Source: Volutella citrinella (Eukaryota > Ascomycota > Sordariomycetes > Hypocreales > Nectriaceae). From it: a stretch of 64,000 bases of DNA. The stretch spans positions 2,356,001 to 2,420,000 of the forward strand of contig JAWZSP010000004.1 in assembly GCA_034401135.1 (NCBI GenBank). Direction: 5' to 3'. Below, in pieces: positions 23,148 to 33,840 of this stretch. Positions within the stretch are counted from its first letter, which is position 1. Every line of letters begins with the position of its first letter. Both the position numbers and the translations under genes were made by a program. A model generated the notes under the pieces. That model was not told where the DNA came from, made no database searches, and saw only the letters and a program-made list of their open reading frames with translations.

Positions 23148-24453
23148 TCATGGGTGCGGCAAAACGTCCTTGCCGAGTCCGCTGAATCCCTCGCGTTGCA
23201 CCTTGAGCGTAGCGAGTCGAACAGCAAATGCCATCTTCCGTTCATCCGTCCAGTCATGAGCATGGCACAGCAGTCCATACATCATTCCCGCGAGGAAGGT
23301 GTCGCCAGCTCCGACTGTGCTGTTTGTCCCGTTAGTGCAACTCGGGTCTTGCTTGATGTCCTGCAGCCCAAGCATAGTGCGTAACTTCAAGCGTTGCTGG
23401 GTTGTATGGTCGGGAGAACAAACACGTACTCGACAACGTTAATAGCAGGCTCGCCCTCGGCCGTTGCCGGACAGTGAAAGCATTTGCCTGAAGGCCCGAG
23501 GGCGGCAGCTCCTTCTGAACCCCATGTACACACTGCCAACATCCTGTGCACACATGGTCAGTCAGTTGTGCAAGAGCTATTGCAGAGGGTATATGCTCAT
23601 ACGCCCTTGGGTGGACTTCGTCACGAAGGCAGTCACTGGGTGATAGGTGTCCCCGTTGCTTTTCCCGTGCCACGTTAGCCGACTGTTCCAATTCGATCGT
23701 CCGGAAACGCTGCTACCTCTGCCCAGCTTCTTGAGTAGAAGACGACGTCTGCCTCGGCGGCCATCTCTGCCAACCCATCTCTGCCTGGCTTCTCGACCTC
23801 GACACTGATTCTGGCGCTGGGTAGCATGTCCCGCAGAAGCCGTATGCACATGAGGGTTGTGTCGGGGATCCGGCCCTGCGCGCGCACGTCTCTGGTCAGC
23901 GCAAAGACGGGGTATACCATTGACGCGAGAGCCCAACCTCAAAGTGCCACCAAGTCTCGTCGTTGGGGCTGAAGCTTTCTGCGATTGGCTTGAACTCTTG
24001 CACTGTCATTTCGGGAAGGTCATTGTAGTTGACGAGAGTGCGGCTGCCGCTGGCCTCGCTTCGTATGATGTAGCTGCTGGCAGCCTCGGTACTCTCGTCT
24101 CGGTATATGCAGTGCCGAAAGTCGATGCAAGTCTCTGGTCCGTAAGAGGATATTATGCGTCGCGTGGCCGCCGAGGCAGCGTTTGGGAAACATGACACAA
24201 GAGACATGGACACTGCATCCCGTTCAGTGATTAGTTGCTGCAAGACCTCGAGCGAGTTGGGACAGTTGCCCCCTCGCCGGATGTCGAGGCTTGTCGCGCG
24301 TAGCTTTGAATCTTCCGACGGGAAGTGAGGTACACTGTAGAGTCCATGAGGTTAGGAGCTTGTCCTCGCTGTGGCACCTGGCAGCATGAGATGGAGGACG
24401 TTCCTCAGGATAGTGTCTAGGTATGTCGCTCCGACTACAATGAGGTGTTTCAT
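23148..24453 (-). CDS. PfkB-family sugar kinase, ketohexokinase-like
   Basis: Predicted ATP-dependent sugar kinase; the substrate is inferred from similarity to ketohexokinase. Six exons (minus): 24404-24453, 23938-24334, 23717-23875, 23603-23658, 23430-23543, 23148-23319, giving 315 aa in a continuous frame. Visible features: start MKHLIVVGATYLDTIL; RRGGNCPNSLEVLQQL (substrate-binding GGN motif); SVEVEKPGRDGL and VFYSRSWAE as in ketohexokinases; AVCTWGSEGAAALGP; and the catalytic anion hole VGAGDTFLAG with Asp. Introns 2-5 have GT donors and AG acceptors. Intron 1 (24335-24403) must start with GAACGT to keep the conserved frame, so either it is a rare GA-AG intron or the allele is damaged. 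The NAD kinase gene is divergent, about 1.4 kb away. Confidence 0.82.
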
Positions 24454-25822
24454 GTCGCCGGCGATGGTATGTTTGTCGATCTGGAGTCTGGCAAACCCCC
24501 TGTATGCCCTTGCGGTCCCAGCTATCGCACTCCGTTGCGTTTGATGTGTTCCTCGAGCCTGGCCTGGGTTTCTGGATTCACAAGCTCTACGAGAAACACT
24601 GAGTCGTCCTATTAGAGTCCAACCCCGCCATCGGGTATTCGTTTCGCCGCACTCGGGCTTCAAGCTGACCTTGTGTCCATTGGCGGGCAAGACGTATAGT
24701 CACGAATGAGTACTGCGTTATTCCTTTGTTTCTCTTTTTTTTTTCATGCGCACTGTACCCCAGAGCACCCATCCATTATTGACCTTGTGGGTTTGCTGCT
24801 CTTTTTAAGGTGGTGGGGTGGTTGAGGAATGCAACGTAGGGTAGCCTCCTTCTTCATGGACACCTTTAACCTCGCATTTTGGGCCTTTGCGTCGTCAGAC
24901 AGAACTTTACGGAGTAATGTTTGTTTAATCGGTTGGTCAAACCGTAATCTAATGGGTCTGTCCTCGTCGAGCAAATACTGTCACTGATGTGTCGAGATAC
25001 CAAGGTACCAGGCAATGATGATAACCCGACTCGTGTGCAGTTGCCAATCTCGAGCAGAATACGAGAATCGAATTGTAGAACTCTACTTGAGAATATATAT
25101 TCTTCGAGATATGGACGTTGAAAACACCACAGTCACGAGCATCGTTCACATTAGCAAAGCATGTAACGTAGTTCACAATTATAGAAAAATATTGTTCACC
25201 ATCTATGGACAAATGTCTTTGTGAGCACCACATAATCTTACTCAGCATTGACTGAAGATCTCCAGCATCCACAGCCCCAAGTAGCCTGAAGATGAGCGGG
25301 AGAGGGCACTGCCCTAGGATAAACGGGAGACTGCAAGTACGAGGAACACCAGTCTTTGAAATGAAGTCAATGACGCCGAGAATACAAATGGCCAAGGGTT
25401 CCACTGTCATTGTGCGCTCGGCAGTTGATAGCAAATGATAGGCGCTGCCCAGGGTGTGGTAGGACAGAGCCCGGTGCTGCTGGGAGGTAATTAGCAGACT
25501 GGAGGCGACAGGGTGGGCCATGGGAGGTACCGTGTAGCGCTAACGCCCGCCCAAGCTCGGCGACACGCGCTTGCAGACACTCGAAATGGTCAAGGGGAGC
25601 TGGACTGGAAGCCATTTCCCTCTCTTGGTCAAAACCACAGGCGCTTTCTCGCACCAGCTCTACTACATCGACTGATAGTCTCCCGGGAACATCGCGTTCC
25701 TACCATCGATCCGAGCACACGCGGTTGTCGCTCGAGCATCCTGCGTCTGACGGACGGCCCTGCAACTGCCTGGAGGGCCCATTCTCTACCCCGCCACAAC
25801 CGACCCGACGTCATCCGCTGCC
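24454..25822. other. Divergent intergenic region, PfkB kinase / NAD kinase
   Basis: Promoter space for two divergent genes. It includes an AT-rich core at about 24990-25250 and a minus-strand open stretch that may be a gene relic (listed separately). TTACGGAGTAATG occurs at 24907-24919. Confidence 0.4.
24949..25640 (-). pseudogene. Possible gene or gene relic, unidentified
   Basis: Two overlapping minus-strand open frames look partly protein-like. One contains LDHFECLQARVAELGRAL (leucine-zipper-like spacing). The next, shifted frame holds QQHRALSYHTLGSAYHLL and LAICILGVIDFISKTG, then stays open for 190 codons through AT-rich DNA. No intron with legal sites joins them cleanly; the only nearby GT would be a 32-35-bp intron leading to a stop. 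Together they resemble a degraded or mis-assembled fungal gene, possibly a transcription factor tail, but I recognise no family. It could equally be chance. Confidence 0.22.
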
Positions 25823-27803
25823 ATGACACCGACGCGGGCCGAGAGTGTCGTCGACGGAAAGCCTGAACGGCACATTACATTTGAAGACGTCAGCACAGAC
25901 GGAAGCGACTGCGAAGATGGAAGGGCTGTCGAGGTATGAAGTGACTTGGCCATCTCGTCAATAGCACTAGCAGCTTGTCATGACGGGCTGGCGGACTGGC
26001 TGGTGGTGTGCGGCGGCAGCAGAAGCAGCAGCATCATCTCTGGCCCTTTGCTTCCATGTAACTGACTTCGAATTGCCCCGTAGGTTGTATTCGACCCTGG
26101 AAACCCCTACCGCCGCAAGAGCTCTATGGTTGCCTCGGAAGCGCTGCCTCCCGCCATGAAGCGACCAAACCAACGCACAGAGTGCCTAGTCCACAAGTTC
26201 CTCGAAAGCCAACGCCGGGCCAAGGACTCGGCCAGCTCGGCGAGTGGCACCAGCGAGCTTGATTCCGAATACTCCCAAGCCCAGACATCTCAAACGAGTC
26301 CCGCCGACCTCGTGGACCCCATCGACGCCGGGAGGGACATGGCGCCCGAGGTTACCGCAGACGACAAAGACACCAAGAACTTCCATGCAATCGTCGAGGC
26401 GGGTAGCCTCGATACTCCACCGTGCGGCCAAGTTGACCAGCAGGCCTGGACGCAACAGATGACCAAGTCCGTGTCCGAGATCGACCTGACCGACTACGAT
26501 GACCTCCACAGCCGCTTGCTCACGAAACAACAACTGAGCGACATGGCATGGGGGGTGCGCGAGCTGAGCAGGCGGCTGAGTAGCATGCGCATTCGGTTCC
26601 GGGTCAAGTCCATCTTCCTCCTGACAAAAATATACGACCAGGACCTAATACCCAAAACGAGAGAACTAACAAAGTGGCTGCTGCACCCCGAGCGCGAAGT
26701 CAAATACACCGTGTACGTCCAAGACAAGCTTATGCCCAACAAGAAATTCGACATGGATGGGCTCATCGACGAGCTGGCCAAGGAGCATGCGGCAACGGGC
26801 AACATCGAGTTGGATGCGGCAAAGGAGTCGATAACACGGCGGATACGCCCCTGGGATGAAGAGATGTGCCGGAGGCGGCCCCAGCTATTCGACTTTGTCA
26901 TCTCACTCGGCGGCGATGGGACCGTCCTCTACGCCAGCTGGCTGTTTCAGCGCATCGTCCCGCCCGTGCTGAGCTTCGCCCTCGGCAGCCTTGGCTTCCT
27001 GACCAAGTTTGACTTTGAAGAGTACCAACGAACGTTGACAACGGCTTTCACGAAGGGTGTCACAGTTAGTCTGCGACTGCGCTTCGAAGGCACCGTCATG
27101 CGGAGCCAGAAGCAGAAGCGCATCGACGAGGACGACATGTCAGAGGAGGACCATGATGAGCAGCACAGGAAGCGGGACCTGGTTGAAGAGCTGATCGGCG
27201 AGGAGCGGGAGGATGAGCATACGCACCGGCCCGATGGGACATATGAAGTCCTGAATGAAGTGGTGGTGGATCGGGGACCCAATCCGAGTAAGTCGAGAGA
27301 CCAAGTCCAGACGGACGCACAGCACAGGCTTTGTCGGCGCTGACACAGAAGATGCAGCCATGTCCTACGCTGAGATATTTGGAGACGACGAACACTTCAC
27401 CTCGATTCTGGCAGACGGCGTCTGCGTGTCGACACCCACCGGCTCGACGGCGTATAACCTCGCAGCGGGAGGATCGCTCTGCCACCCCGAAAACCCAGTG
27501 ATGTTGGTGACGTCCATTTGCGCGCACACCCTGTCGTTCCGGCCGATCATCCTGCCAGACACCATCGTGCTGAGGATTGGCGTGCCATACAACGCGCGGA
27601 CGTCGTCCTGGGCGAGCTTCGACGGGCGCGAGCGCATCGAGCTGCGGCCTGGCGACTACGTCACCATCAGCGCGAGCAGATTCCCGTTCGCGTCGGTGCA
27701 GGCCGAGGGGCGGCGGAGCGAGGACTGGGTCAACAGCATCAGCGGGAAGCTGGGATGGAACACACGGCAGAAGCAAAAGGCATTCAAAGAGTGGGATAAG
27801 TGA
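25823..27803 (+). CDS. NAD kinase (Utr1-like)
   Basis: Phosphorylates NAD+ (or NADH) with ATP to make NADP(H). Exons are 25823-25933, 26084-27287 and 27358-27803, giving 586 aa; the introns are 150 and 70 bp, both GT-AG. The N-terminal 150 residues are variable and Ser/Thr/Asp-rich. The catalytic domain carries the GGDGTVL motif at about 313-319 in FDFVISLGGDG, then GSLGFLTKFDF, NEVVVDRGPNPTMS (rebuilt exactly across intron 2), DGVCVSTPTGSTAYNLAAGG, and a C-terminal beta-rich segment with ASFDGRERIELRPGD. The Arg/Glu-rich insert near 385-415 (EEDHDEQHRKRD) is acidic and probably a surface loop. ATG 25823 is preferred because exon 1 is in frame and ends in a clean GAG|GTATGA donor. It is cytosolic by default; no targeting peptide is evident. 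Confidence 0.94.
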
Positions 27804-28382
27804 TGGGGATGGGCACTTCTAGTACTGAGGCAACAACGGGAGTCGGTATGTACAGGGGGATGGGCATGTTCAAGTAAAAGAACCCGCGTGACCAAGACAT
27901 AAATCAACGCAGCGATGTGTGCTGCTCATCAGGAAGATCCAATGCTTGCGAGGCCGTGTGCTGAGTTGTGTGCCTTGGGCCTGTCGCTGTGTCGAGAGTC
28001 TGCTGTCCACTGATGATTGATCGCCAAAGCCTCCATCAGTTGGTTGGCCCGGTGGAGTACGTTCAGCTGAGGTTGGCGCCAGACGGGCGGCAAGTGGCGG
28101 GTACCTGAATTTAGCGAACAGGGGCCGCTAGGCTGGCTTGCAATCAAAATGCAGCAGCACGATACGCTGGACAACTGCCGACCATCGGTCGAGGTAATTG
28201 ACAGCCACCACCTCCTCACCGCTCGGCACTTGGACAGACAGCTGTAGCCTTGCGAAAACAAATCAAGCGCAGCTTGCCCACCGCCAGTCTCCTCTTCCCG
28301 GAGCCCAATTGACGCTGCCACGAGAGCCTCAACTCGGCACTCTCTTCTCCCTTGGCCCATCCTCAATTCGAGCTACCTCGCA
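27804..28382. other. Intergenic region, NAD kinase to EBP-like gene
   Basis: 3' flank of the NAD kinase gene and promoter of the EBP-like gene. No coherent gene or strong motif seen. Confidence 0.4.
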
Positions 28383-29257
28383 ATGTCCACAGGAGCTGGT
28401 GAAGCCGCCAAGGCGGCGGTGTCGTCTCTGCCGCCGGATCTGTTTGACACCACAACCATCATCTCGCTCCTGGCGACGCTGGCCATTGTCCTGGTCGCCT
28501 ACGGCGTGTCGCGCCGCTTCCTCTCGGCCGACGCCTCGGGGACGACGCGGTTCCTGTTCATCTGGCACCTCGCCGACGCGCTGTGCCACTTCATCCTCGA
28601 GGGCAGCTTCCTGTACCTCTCCTTCTTCGTGCACCAGCCCGCCACCGACGGCCTCCTCGCCGGCGGCGCGTTCCCCACGCCCGCTGGTTTTCTCGGCCAC
28701 TCGGATCGCCTGTACGGCGCACAGTCGGGCGGGGATAACCCGTTCGCGCAGCTGTGGATGGTCTACGCTCGCGCTGATAGGCGATGGGCGGGCGTTGACC
28801 TGGTATGTCTCCCTGCGCTCTGGATGAAGCGTAGTTGGTGATTGGGAAACTGACTATGGTGGCAGGGTGTTGTGAGCCTTGAGCTTTTGACGGTCCTGTT
28901 CGACGGGCCCCTGGCCGTTTACGTCTGCTACTGTCTCGTCAAGCGTGATCCCAAGGTCAGCATCTGGATGATTACCCTCGCCACGTGCGAGCTATACGGC
29001 GGTAAGTTGGACGACATCTTGCGGCGAACGGGGGAGCCGGTAGCTAATCGCCTTTTCCTTGCACAGGATTCATGACCTTTTGCCCGGAGTGGTTAATCGG
29101 TAACCCCAACCTTGACGGTAGTAACTTCATGTACCTGTGGGTGTACCTTGTCTTCTTCAACACTCTGTGGGTGTGGATCCCGCTCTGGGTCATCTGGTAC
29201 TCGGTCCGGGATATTTCCAACGCCCTCAGCATTAGACAGGGCAAGAAGAATAACTGA
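28383..29257 (+). CDS. EBP/EXPERA-family membrane protein (sterol delta8-delta7 isomerase-like)
   Basis: Exons are 28383-28802, 28866-29001 and 29067-29257, giving 248 aa; the introns are 63 and 65 bp. There are four to five hydrophobic segments, for example near 25-45, 60-80, 142-163 and 205-232. Residues matching the EBP active site are present: H69 and E73 in CHFILEGSF, E146 in VSLELLTVLFDGP, and N217 and W220 in FNTLWVWIPLW. In animals and plants EBP moves the sterol C8 double bond to C7 in the ER. Most ascomycetes do this step with the unrelated Erg2, so the fungal protein may act on another sterol or in parallel. It faces ccg-1 tail to tail (286 bp between stops). The family call is strong; the reaction is inferred. 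Confidence 0.88.
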
Positions 29258-29543
29258 GGTGTGCGCGTGAAGAGACTCTCGTCGCACGTGCCTCGGACCA
29301 ACATCGGCACGAGGGAACACCATTAAGTTCCTACATGTTTATTTCATGGGCAAACCATCCTTCGTCATCGCATATAAAAATGTACAGAGGGGACTGCACA
29401 GATGCAATATTGTCACATAGAGGAACATATCTGTTTGGGGGATTCAGTTGATTGGGCTATGTAGGGTATCTGAATTGCTCCAACCACAACTACACTAGAC
29501 TCCGACATTGTGCGTCCATATTGTTGGTGACGGAAAAAGGCAT

Positions 29544-29811
29544 TTAGATGGCCTCCTTGTGGGCGCTACCCTTGGCGTCGTGCTTCTCCTCCTTGGCCTT
29601 GTCACCAAGAGCGTCCTTGGCGGCGGAAGCGCTGGATACATGTTAGCAGGCTGCAAGAGGCTGCGCTGGTAGGTTGGGTGTTGGCTTACCGGGTGCCGAT
29701 GGGGGCGTTGCTGTCCTTGGCGACCTGCTTGTTGGTCTCCTTGGAAGTTTGGGCAGTGGCCTGCTGGACCTTCTCAGAAACGAAGTTTCCGGCCTGCTTG
29801 ATGGAATCCAT
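29544..29811 (-). CDS. ccg-1: CCG-1/GRG-1 clock-controlled, glucose-repressible small protein
   Basis: Exons (minus) are 29690-29811 and 29544-29631 (58-bp intron, GTAAGC...CAG), giving 69 aa. The product opens MDSIKQAGNFVSEKVQQA, contains KETNKQVAKDSNAPIGTR and ends in KDALGDKAKEEKHDAKG followed by a short tail. This Lys/Ala-rich, hydrophilic, LEA-like composition and the DSN(A/S)xxGTR motif define CCG-1/GRG-1, an abundant fungal protein induced by glucose starvation, stress and the circadian clock in Neurospora. The biochemical role is unknown. A TATA box and a CA-rich leader without upstream ATGs lie just 5', as expected for very high expression. Confidence 0.93.
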
Positions 29812-29922
29812 TGTGATTGATTGGGTTGTGTTGTGAAAGGTTGTGTTGGTTTGTTGTTGTTTGTTTGTAGTGGTTTGATGTGTGAGGATGATTAAGGATT
29901 GATGGAGGAGAGGCAGAGTGAG

Positions 29923-29930
29923 TTTATATA
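29923..29930 (-). promoter_or_regulatory. TATA box of ccg-1
   Basis: TATATAAA on the minus strand, about 112 nt before the ccg-1 ATG. The sequence between is rich in CA and CAA (CACAACACAACCCAATC before the ATG), typical of leaders of strongly expressed fungal genes. Confidence 0.7.
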
Positions 29931-30331
29931 GGAGATTTGGGGCATCCGAGATGGGTCAGGCACAACTCAGATGGCCCTGGTTGCCGTCATCATCGACGTA
30001 GCTGCGATCCGTTTGGCTTGCTTGCCGTTTACCTACCAAACTAGTAGCCACCTGGCCTGCTCAGACGGTGTCTCCTGCTTCCACAAGCCCAGAGTCTGTC
30101 ATGTGAATGCTGGCTGCCTGCGTGCATGGCGTCATAGACTCCCTTCATCAAGTGGCGGATGCGATGATGACGGCGGAGAAGAAGTTCCCCCCCTGTCGCG
30201 TTCGGTTCTAGCCGCAAAAAGCCGCGCCACAGGTTCGTCTCTGCGTCTATGGCTTGTACGGCGCACGAACTGCATCATTCGCTGGCTGTAGATTTGTTGT
30301 GGGCAGCTGCAGTCGCTCATCACTGTTTGTT

Positions 30332-30374
30332 TGACGTCACAGTTACTCATGTCATCAACAAGACGTCATGACGT
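30332..30374. promoter_or_regulatory. CRE/ATF-type bZIP site cluster upstream of ccg-1
   Basis: TGACGTCA at 30332-30339 is a perfect CRE. The 12-bp palindrome ACGTCATGACGT at 30363-30374 holds two further TGACGT half-sites. Another TGACGT is at 30683-30688. The cluster is about 0.5-0.9 kb upstream of ccg-1, whose Neurospora homologue responds to the OS stress MAPK through an ATF/CREB-type bZIP factor. Use here is inferred. Confidence 0.55.
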
Positions 30375-33300
30375 GGAGTGGAGCCAACAAATTGACGGCA
30401 GCCGACTGGCGGGGTAGCTGAGGGCTCGCATTCAGATCATCAACGGGAAGGAGGACGAGAGGCCTTGCGCAATCGGGTCAATGACGGTGATCAACCGTTC
30501 ATCTGTAAGATTTCTAGCATAAGGCCGCTGTCAGATCTGTTAGGACAAGATGTGATGTACGGTACCTTGGGCTGGGTACCTACTAAATTTACACTGGGAA
30601 TGGAGCGCCCCGCACACCACAGGCAATCTTTCCTTACGGCGGTGCTCAGTGGCGGCGCTCAGTGGGCCGCCTGCAGATGTCATGACGTATGGGTACCTGA
30701 GCTCGCAACAATTGGGGATTTCATCCATGGCAATCTTGGCACGAAAGAATTCCACAATGGGACAATTCTCGGGACAAACCAGGAATGCGCAATAGATCAA
30801 GCCATCCACCTGCCTGATGGCGTTCCAACGACGTCGTCCCAGAAGGCTCCAGCCTCTACGTGTGGCGCTCTCACCTCACCGTGCATCCAATTACATGTAC
30901 AGCGCCAGTTCGACTTGTGTCACTCCCGCCGATCGGTTGGTAGCGGCACACTTTCTTTCCACTTTTAACAACATCGAGATCCCACCACGACCTGCGGTAT
31001 CCGCGTAGCATCACTTGGTGCGCGGAGACGATGCTCCGCAATACGTGCTTACGACGTAGGCCTCACACAATTCCATTTTACCAGGGCGCTGCGAAATGTG
31101 CAAGAGAGAGAGTAACAAGGTCGCATCGGTCGAAGTCACGGGACTCGGATTTCCCCCTTTGAACCCTTGAAGAAAGCTGCGGCATTGACGAGACCTCGGT
31201 AGAGTAGCAGCCTGAAGCTTTGGTGGCCAATGCCGTCCGAATGACGTCTTTGCTGCTACGTACCTGTTGCAGCTGCCGGACTCGTAAGGGAGAAGAGAGA
31301 GCTCTGAACGTCGCGGGAGAGTGTGGACAGGACACCCATTCCGTCGGCCAGAAGGACGACTGTGTTTCCCCCTCCCGCGGTCTTCATCCTCGCTACCCCT
31401 TTAGCTGCGCACTACTGACATTACTACGGTACTTAGTAGTATCTACTAACGACGAGGTTGTAGATGCCGAGCTATTTACTAGTCAAGCTGTTAACCTGAT
31501 GCCGCGGGGGCTTCTTATTGACAGGCAAAAAGAGGCTTCCCCGACAGCCAAGCTGGTGTGGCAGGGAGGGTGACCAAGTTTCGGATTCCCTTTGTTAATG
31601 TGGCCGGCGCAGCCTAGAGTAGGCGAGATGAAGCCGTCGCATTGAGTGAGAGCTCGTGGAGTCAATGGTAGCTCAGACAACCAACCACCGCGATCTCGCT
31701 TGGCTTGCCATCATCTATTTGCGACCCCCCCGGCAGGTTGGCTCTAGCTAATCTCAGGCATCCCGATAAAAAAGAAAAATCTCTTCTCTCTCGGGGAATA
31801 ATCTGGACTGGGAGAGACCCCTCACAGGTTTCGCTACCCTGGCCGATTGCTCGTGGCTTGTTTCGTGGGAGGCCCGATGGTACAAGGGGTCGGCCTGGAC
31901 CTCACAAGTCAGAGTCATTGGGTTGCATGCGTGACAGGCCCCCGGGGCTCTGGAGATGTCAAGATATGGGTTCCGAGGGATCAGAGCGTCGAGGGGAGCG
32001 ATCCAGCCTCAACCGGGGACAGGCGCTGCCTGCCTATTGCGGCCGATCGGATAGCTGTGCCTCTATTGATCCAGGTCCAGGACTCCAGATAATCTCTCTT
32101 CCTCGCATCCTGACCGTGGTGAAGCTAACCAGAGCGGGATGGAAGCCCGGTGAGGCAACGGGGATTTTGGCGATTTCGGCAGGGTTCCCCCCCCCTTCGG
32201 ATCGGCACCGACTCGCTGAGGCTGGAGAGAAGCAGACTGAGAAGAGCGTGCTCCTTGTTTTTCGGAGAAAGCCCCGCACCGGCCGTTGAAACGTGGCGAG
32301 GGTGTCTGGTGCGTCTCATCCCTGCGCGCCAGTGGCTAAACGGCGCTGGGTGTAACGGTCCCTTGCAACAGCGCCAGCAGGATGCCTATTCCCGCACTCG
32401 ATATAGTAGTCGAGGGACCCAGCCAACCCAGCCCAAGAGGGCCAAGACCCAGACAAGGCCCCTTGCGGGCAGCCCAGCGCGTTTGAAGTCACGATGATCC
32501 TGCGACCTGGCGTTTCGGCTGTCATTGATTCCGTGGTGGAGCGCTGCAGGGCTCGCAGGGCACAGCGAGCACATCATAGGCCTCCAAAGCTTCTACAGCG
32601 GCGCTTGGCCCTGGCAGCTGCCCCCCCTGGCGACACCGGCCCCAGCGGCCCAGGCGCCCAGCCCCAGCCAAGCGGCCCCGGCCTTGCCGACCACCCACCA
32701 CTTGCCTCGTTTGGGATCTAGCGTAGTGGTTGTTCAAACCTCACGTCCAGACTTGTAAGCCACCTCAGACTCGTATCGTGTTGCAGCTCTGCTTCAGCCA
32801 TGCCGCCCCGTCTTGCCTGCTTGTGCCGCTGGTGTATCACCATCGAGCAGCAGCGCATCGAGACGGCACACGGCAGTTGTCGGCCGCCACTTTGGGCGCC
32901 GTCCACTGTCTCGTCTGCTTCGCTCGCGGTATTCGCATGATCTGCCGTTACTAAAGGGGGAACGAGTTGCGAGCCCGGAGACAAGTCATCTCGACATCGA
33001 GAGCGAAAGCCCAATCTACACGAAAAACGCCATATCAAAGCAAAGGCGCCGCGAGGGCCAAGAGAGCAGATAGAGGCGCGGCCGAGACGGCAAACGATCC
33101 GAGCAGCCTCGACGTCAACCATCTCTATACTGGCTTGCCCAGATTCCCGCCTGCCCAGTGCACGTCGCACCAGGCCAGGGTCGTCCGCCGCTATCCCACA
33201 CCAATGTAGCCGACGAGGAAAAGGCTGCCGTGACTGACCCTATCCTGTCCCATGCCCTGTGGGCCCTTTGGACCGCCTACGTGGTAGCTACCCAGCTGGA

Positions 33301-33840
33301 CCCCGTCCATCTCTTGGCCAGCCATGCGCCGTGCTTGTCAAGGTCGGCACTTCCTCCCCGGTACGCTAGGGTATAAGCATATTGCACTCAGACTCCTTCG
33401 CCACCAGCTTGGTTCGTCAGCTTCGTCTTGACATTGTGCATCTCCTTCGTTTCCTTTTGAAGGCCAGGTGCCTCGTTCTGCTCCCTTTCCTCCTTGCTGT
33501 TTGTTTGGTTCTGTGAAGATCCCCTCCTTGTTTGTTACTTCCTTCCTTTCTCTGGCCTGGCCCGGTCCGGTCTGGTCATCGTCACTCGCCTCTGCTGCTG
33601 TCAAGAGCCGCCTGTCCAGAGCCGTCGACGTATTCACGGGGAAGTCGTCTAATCATCCTCGACCTTGAGCTCCCTCCTCCAAGGCTTTGTACATACTCCT
33701 CCGTCGTCATTTACCGCGAATCGACCTATTGATGGTGCGGCACAAACGTTGAGGCCAAACCGCAAAATCTTGAAGTGCTGGCACTTCTCGACATTCTTTA
33801 CTTCATCTTTGCGATTTCGGCTACGAACAACTCCTACACA

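Larger units (their letters stand above)
29812..33840. other. Intergenic region of 4 kb, ccg-1 promoter and receptor leader
   Basis: Divergent promoter region. The left end holds the ccg-1 core promoter and a CRE-site cluster. The right end (about 33440-33600) is pyrimidine-rich (TTTCCTTTT, CCTTTCCTCC, TTCCTTCC) and probably transcribed leader of the seven-TM gene. No coding sequence is supported in between. Confidence 0.45.
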
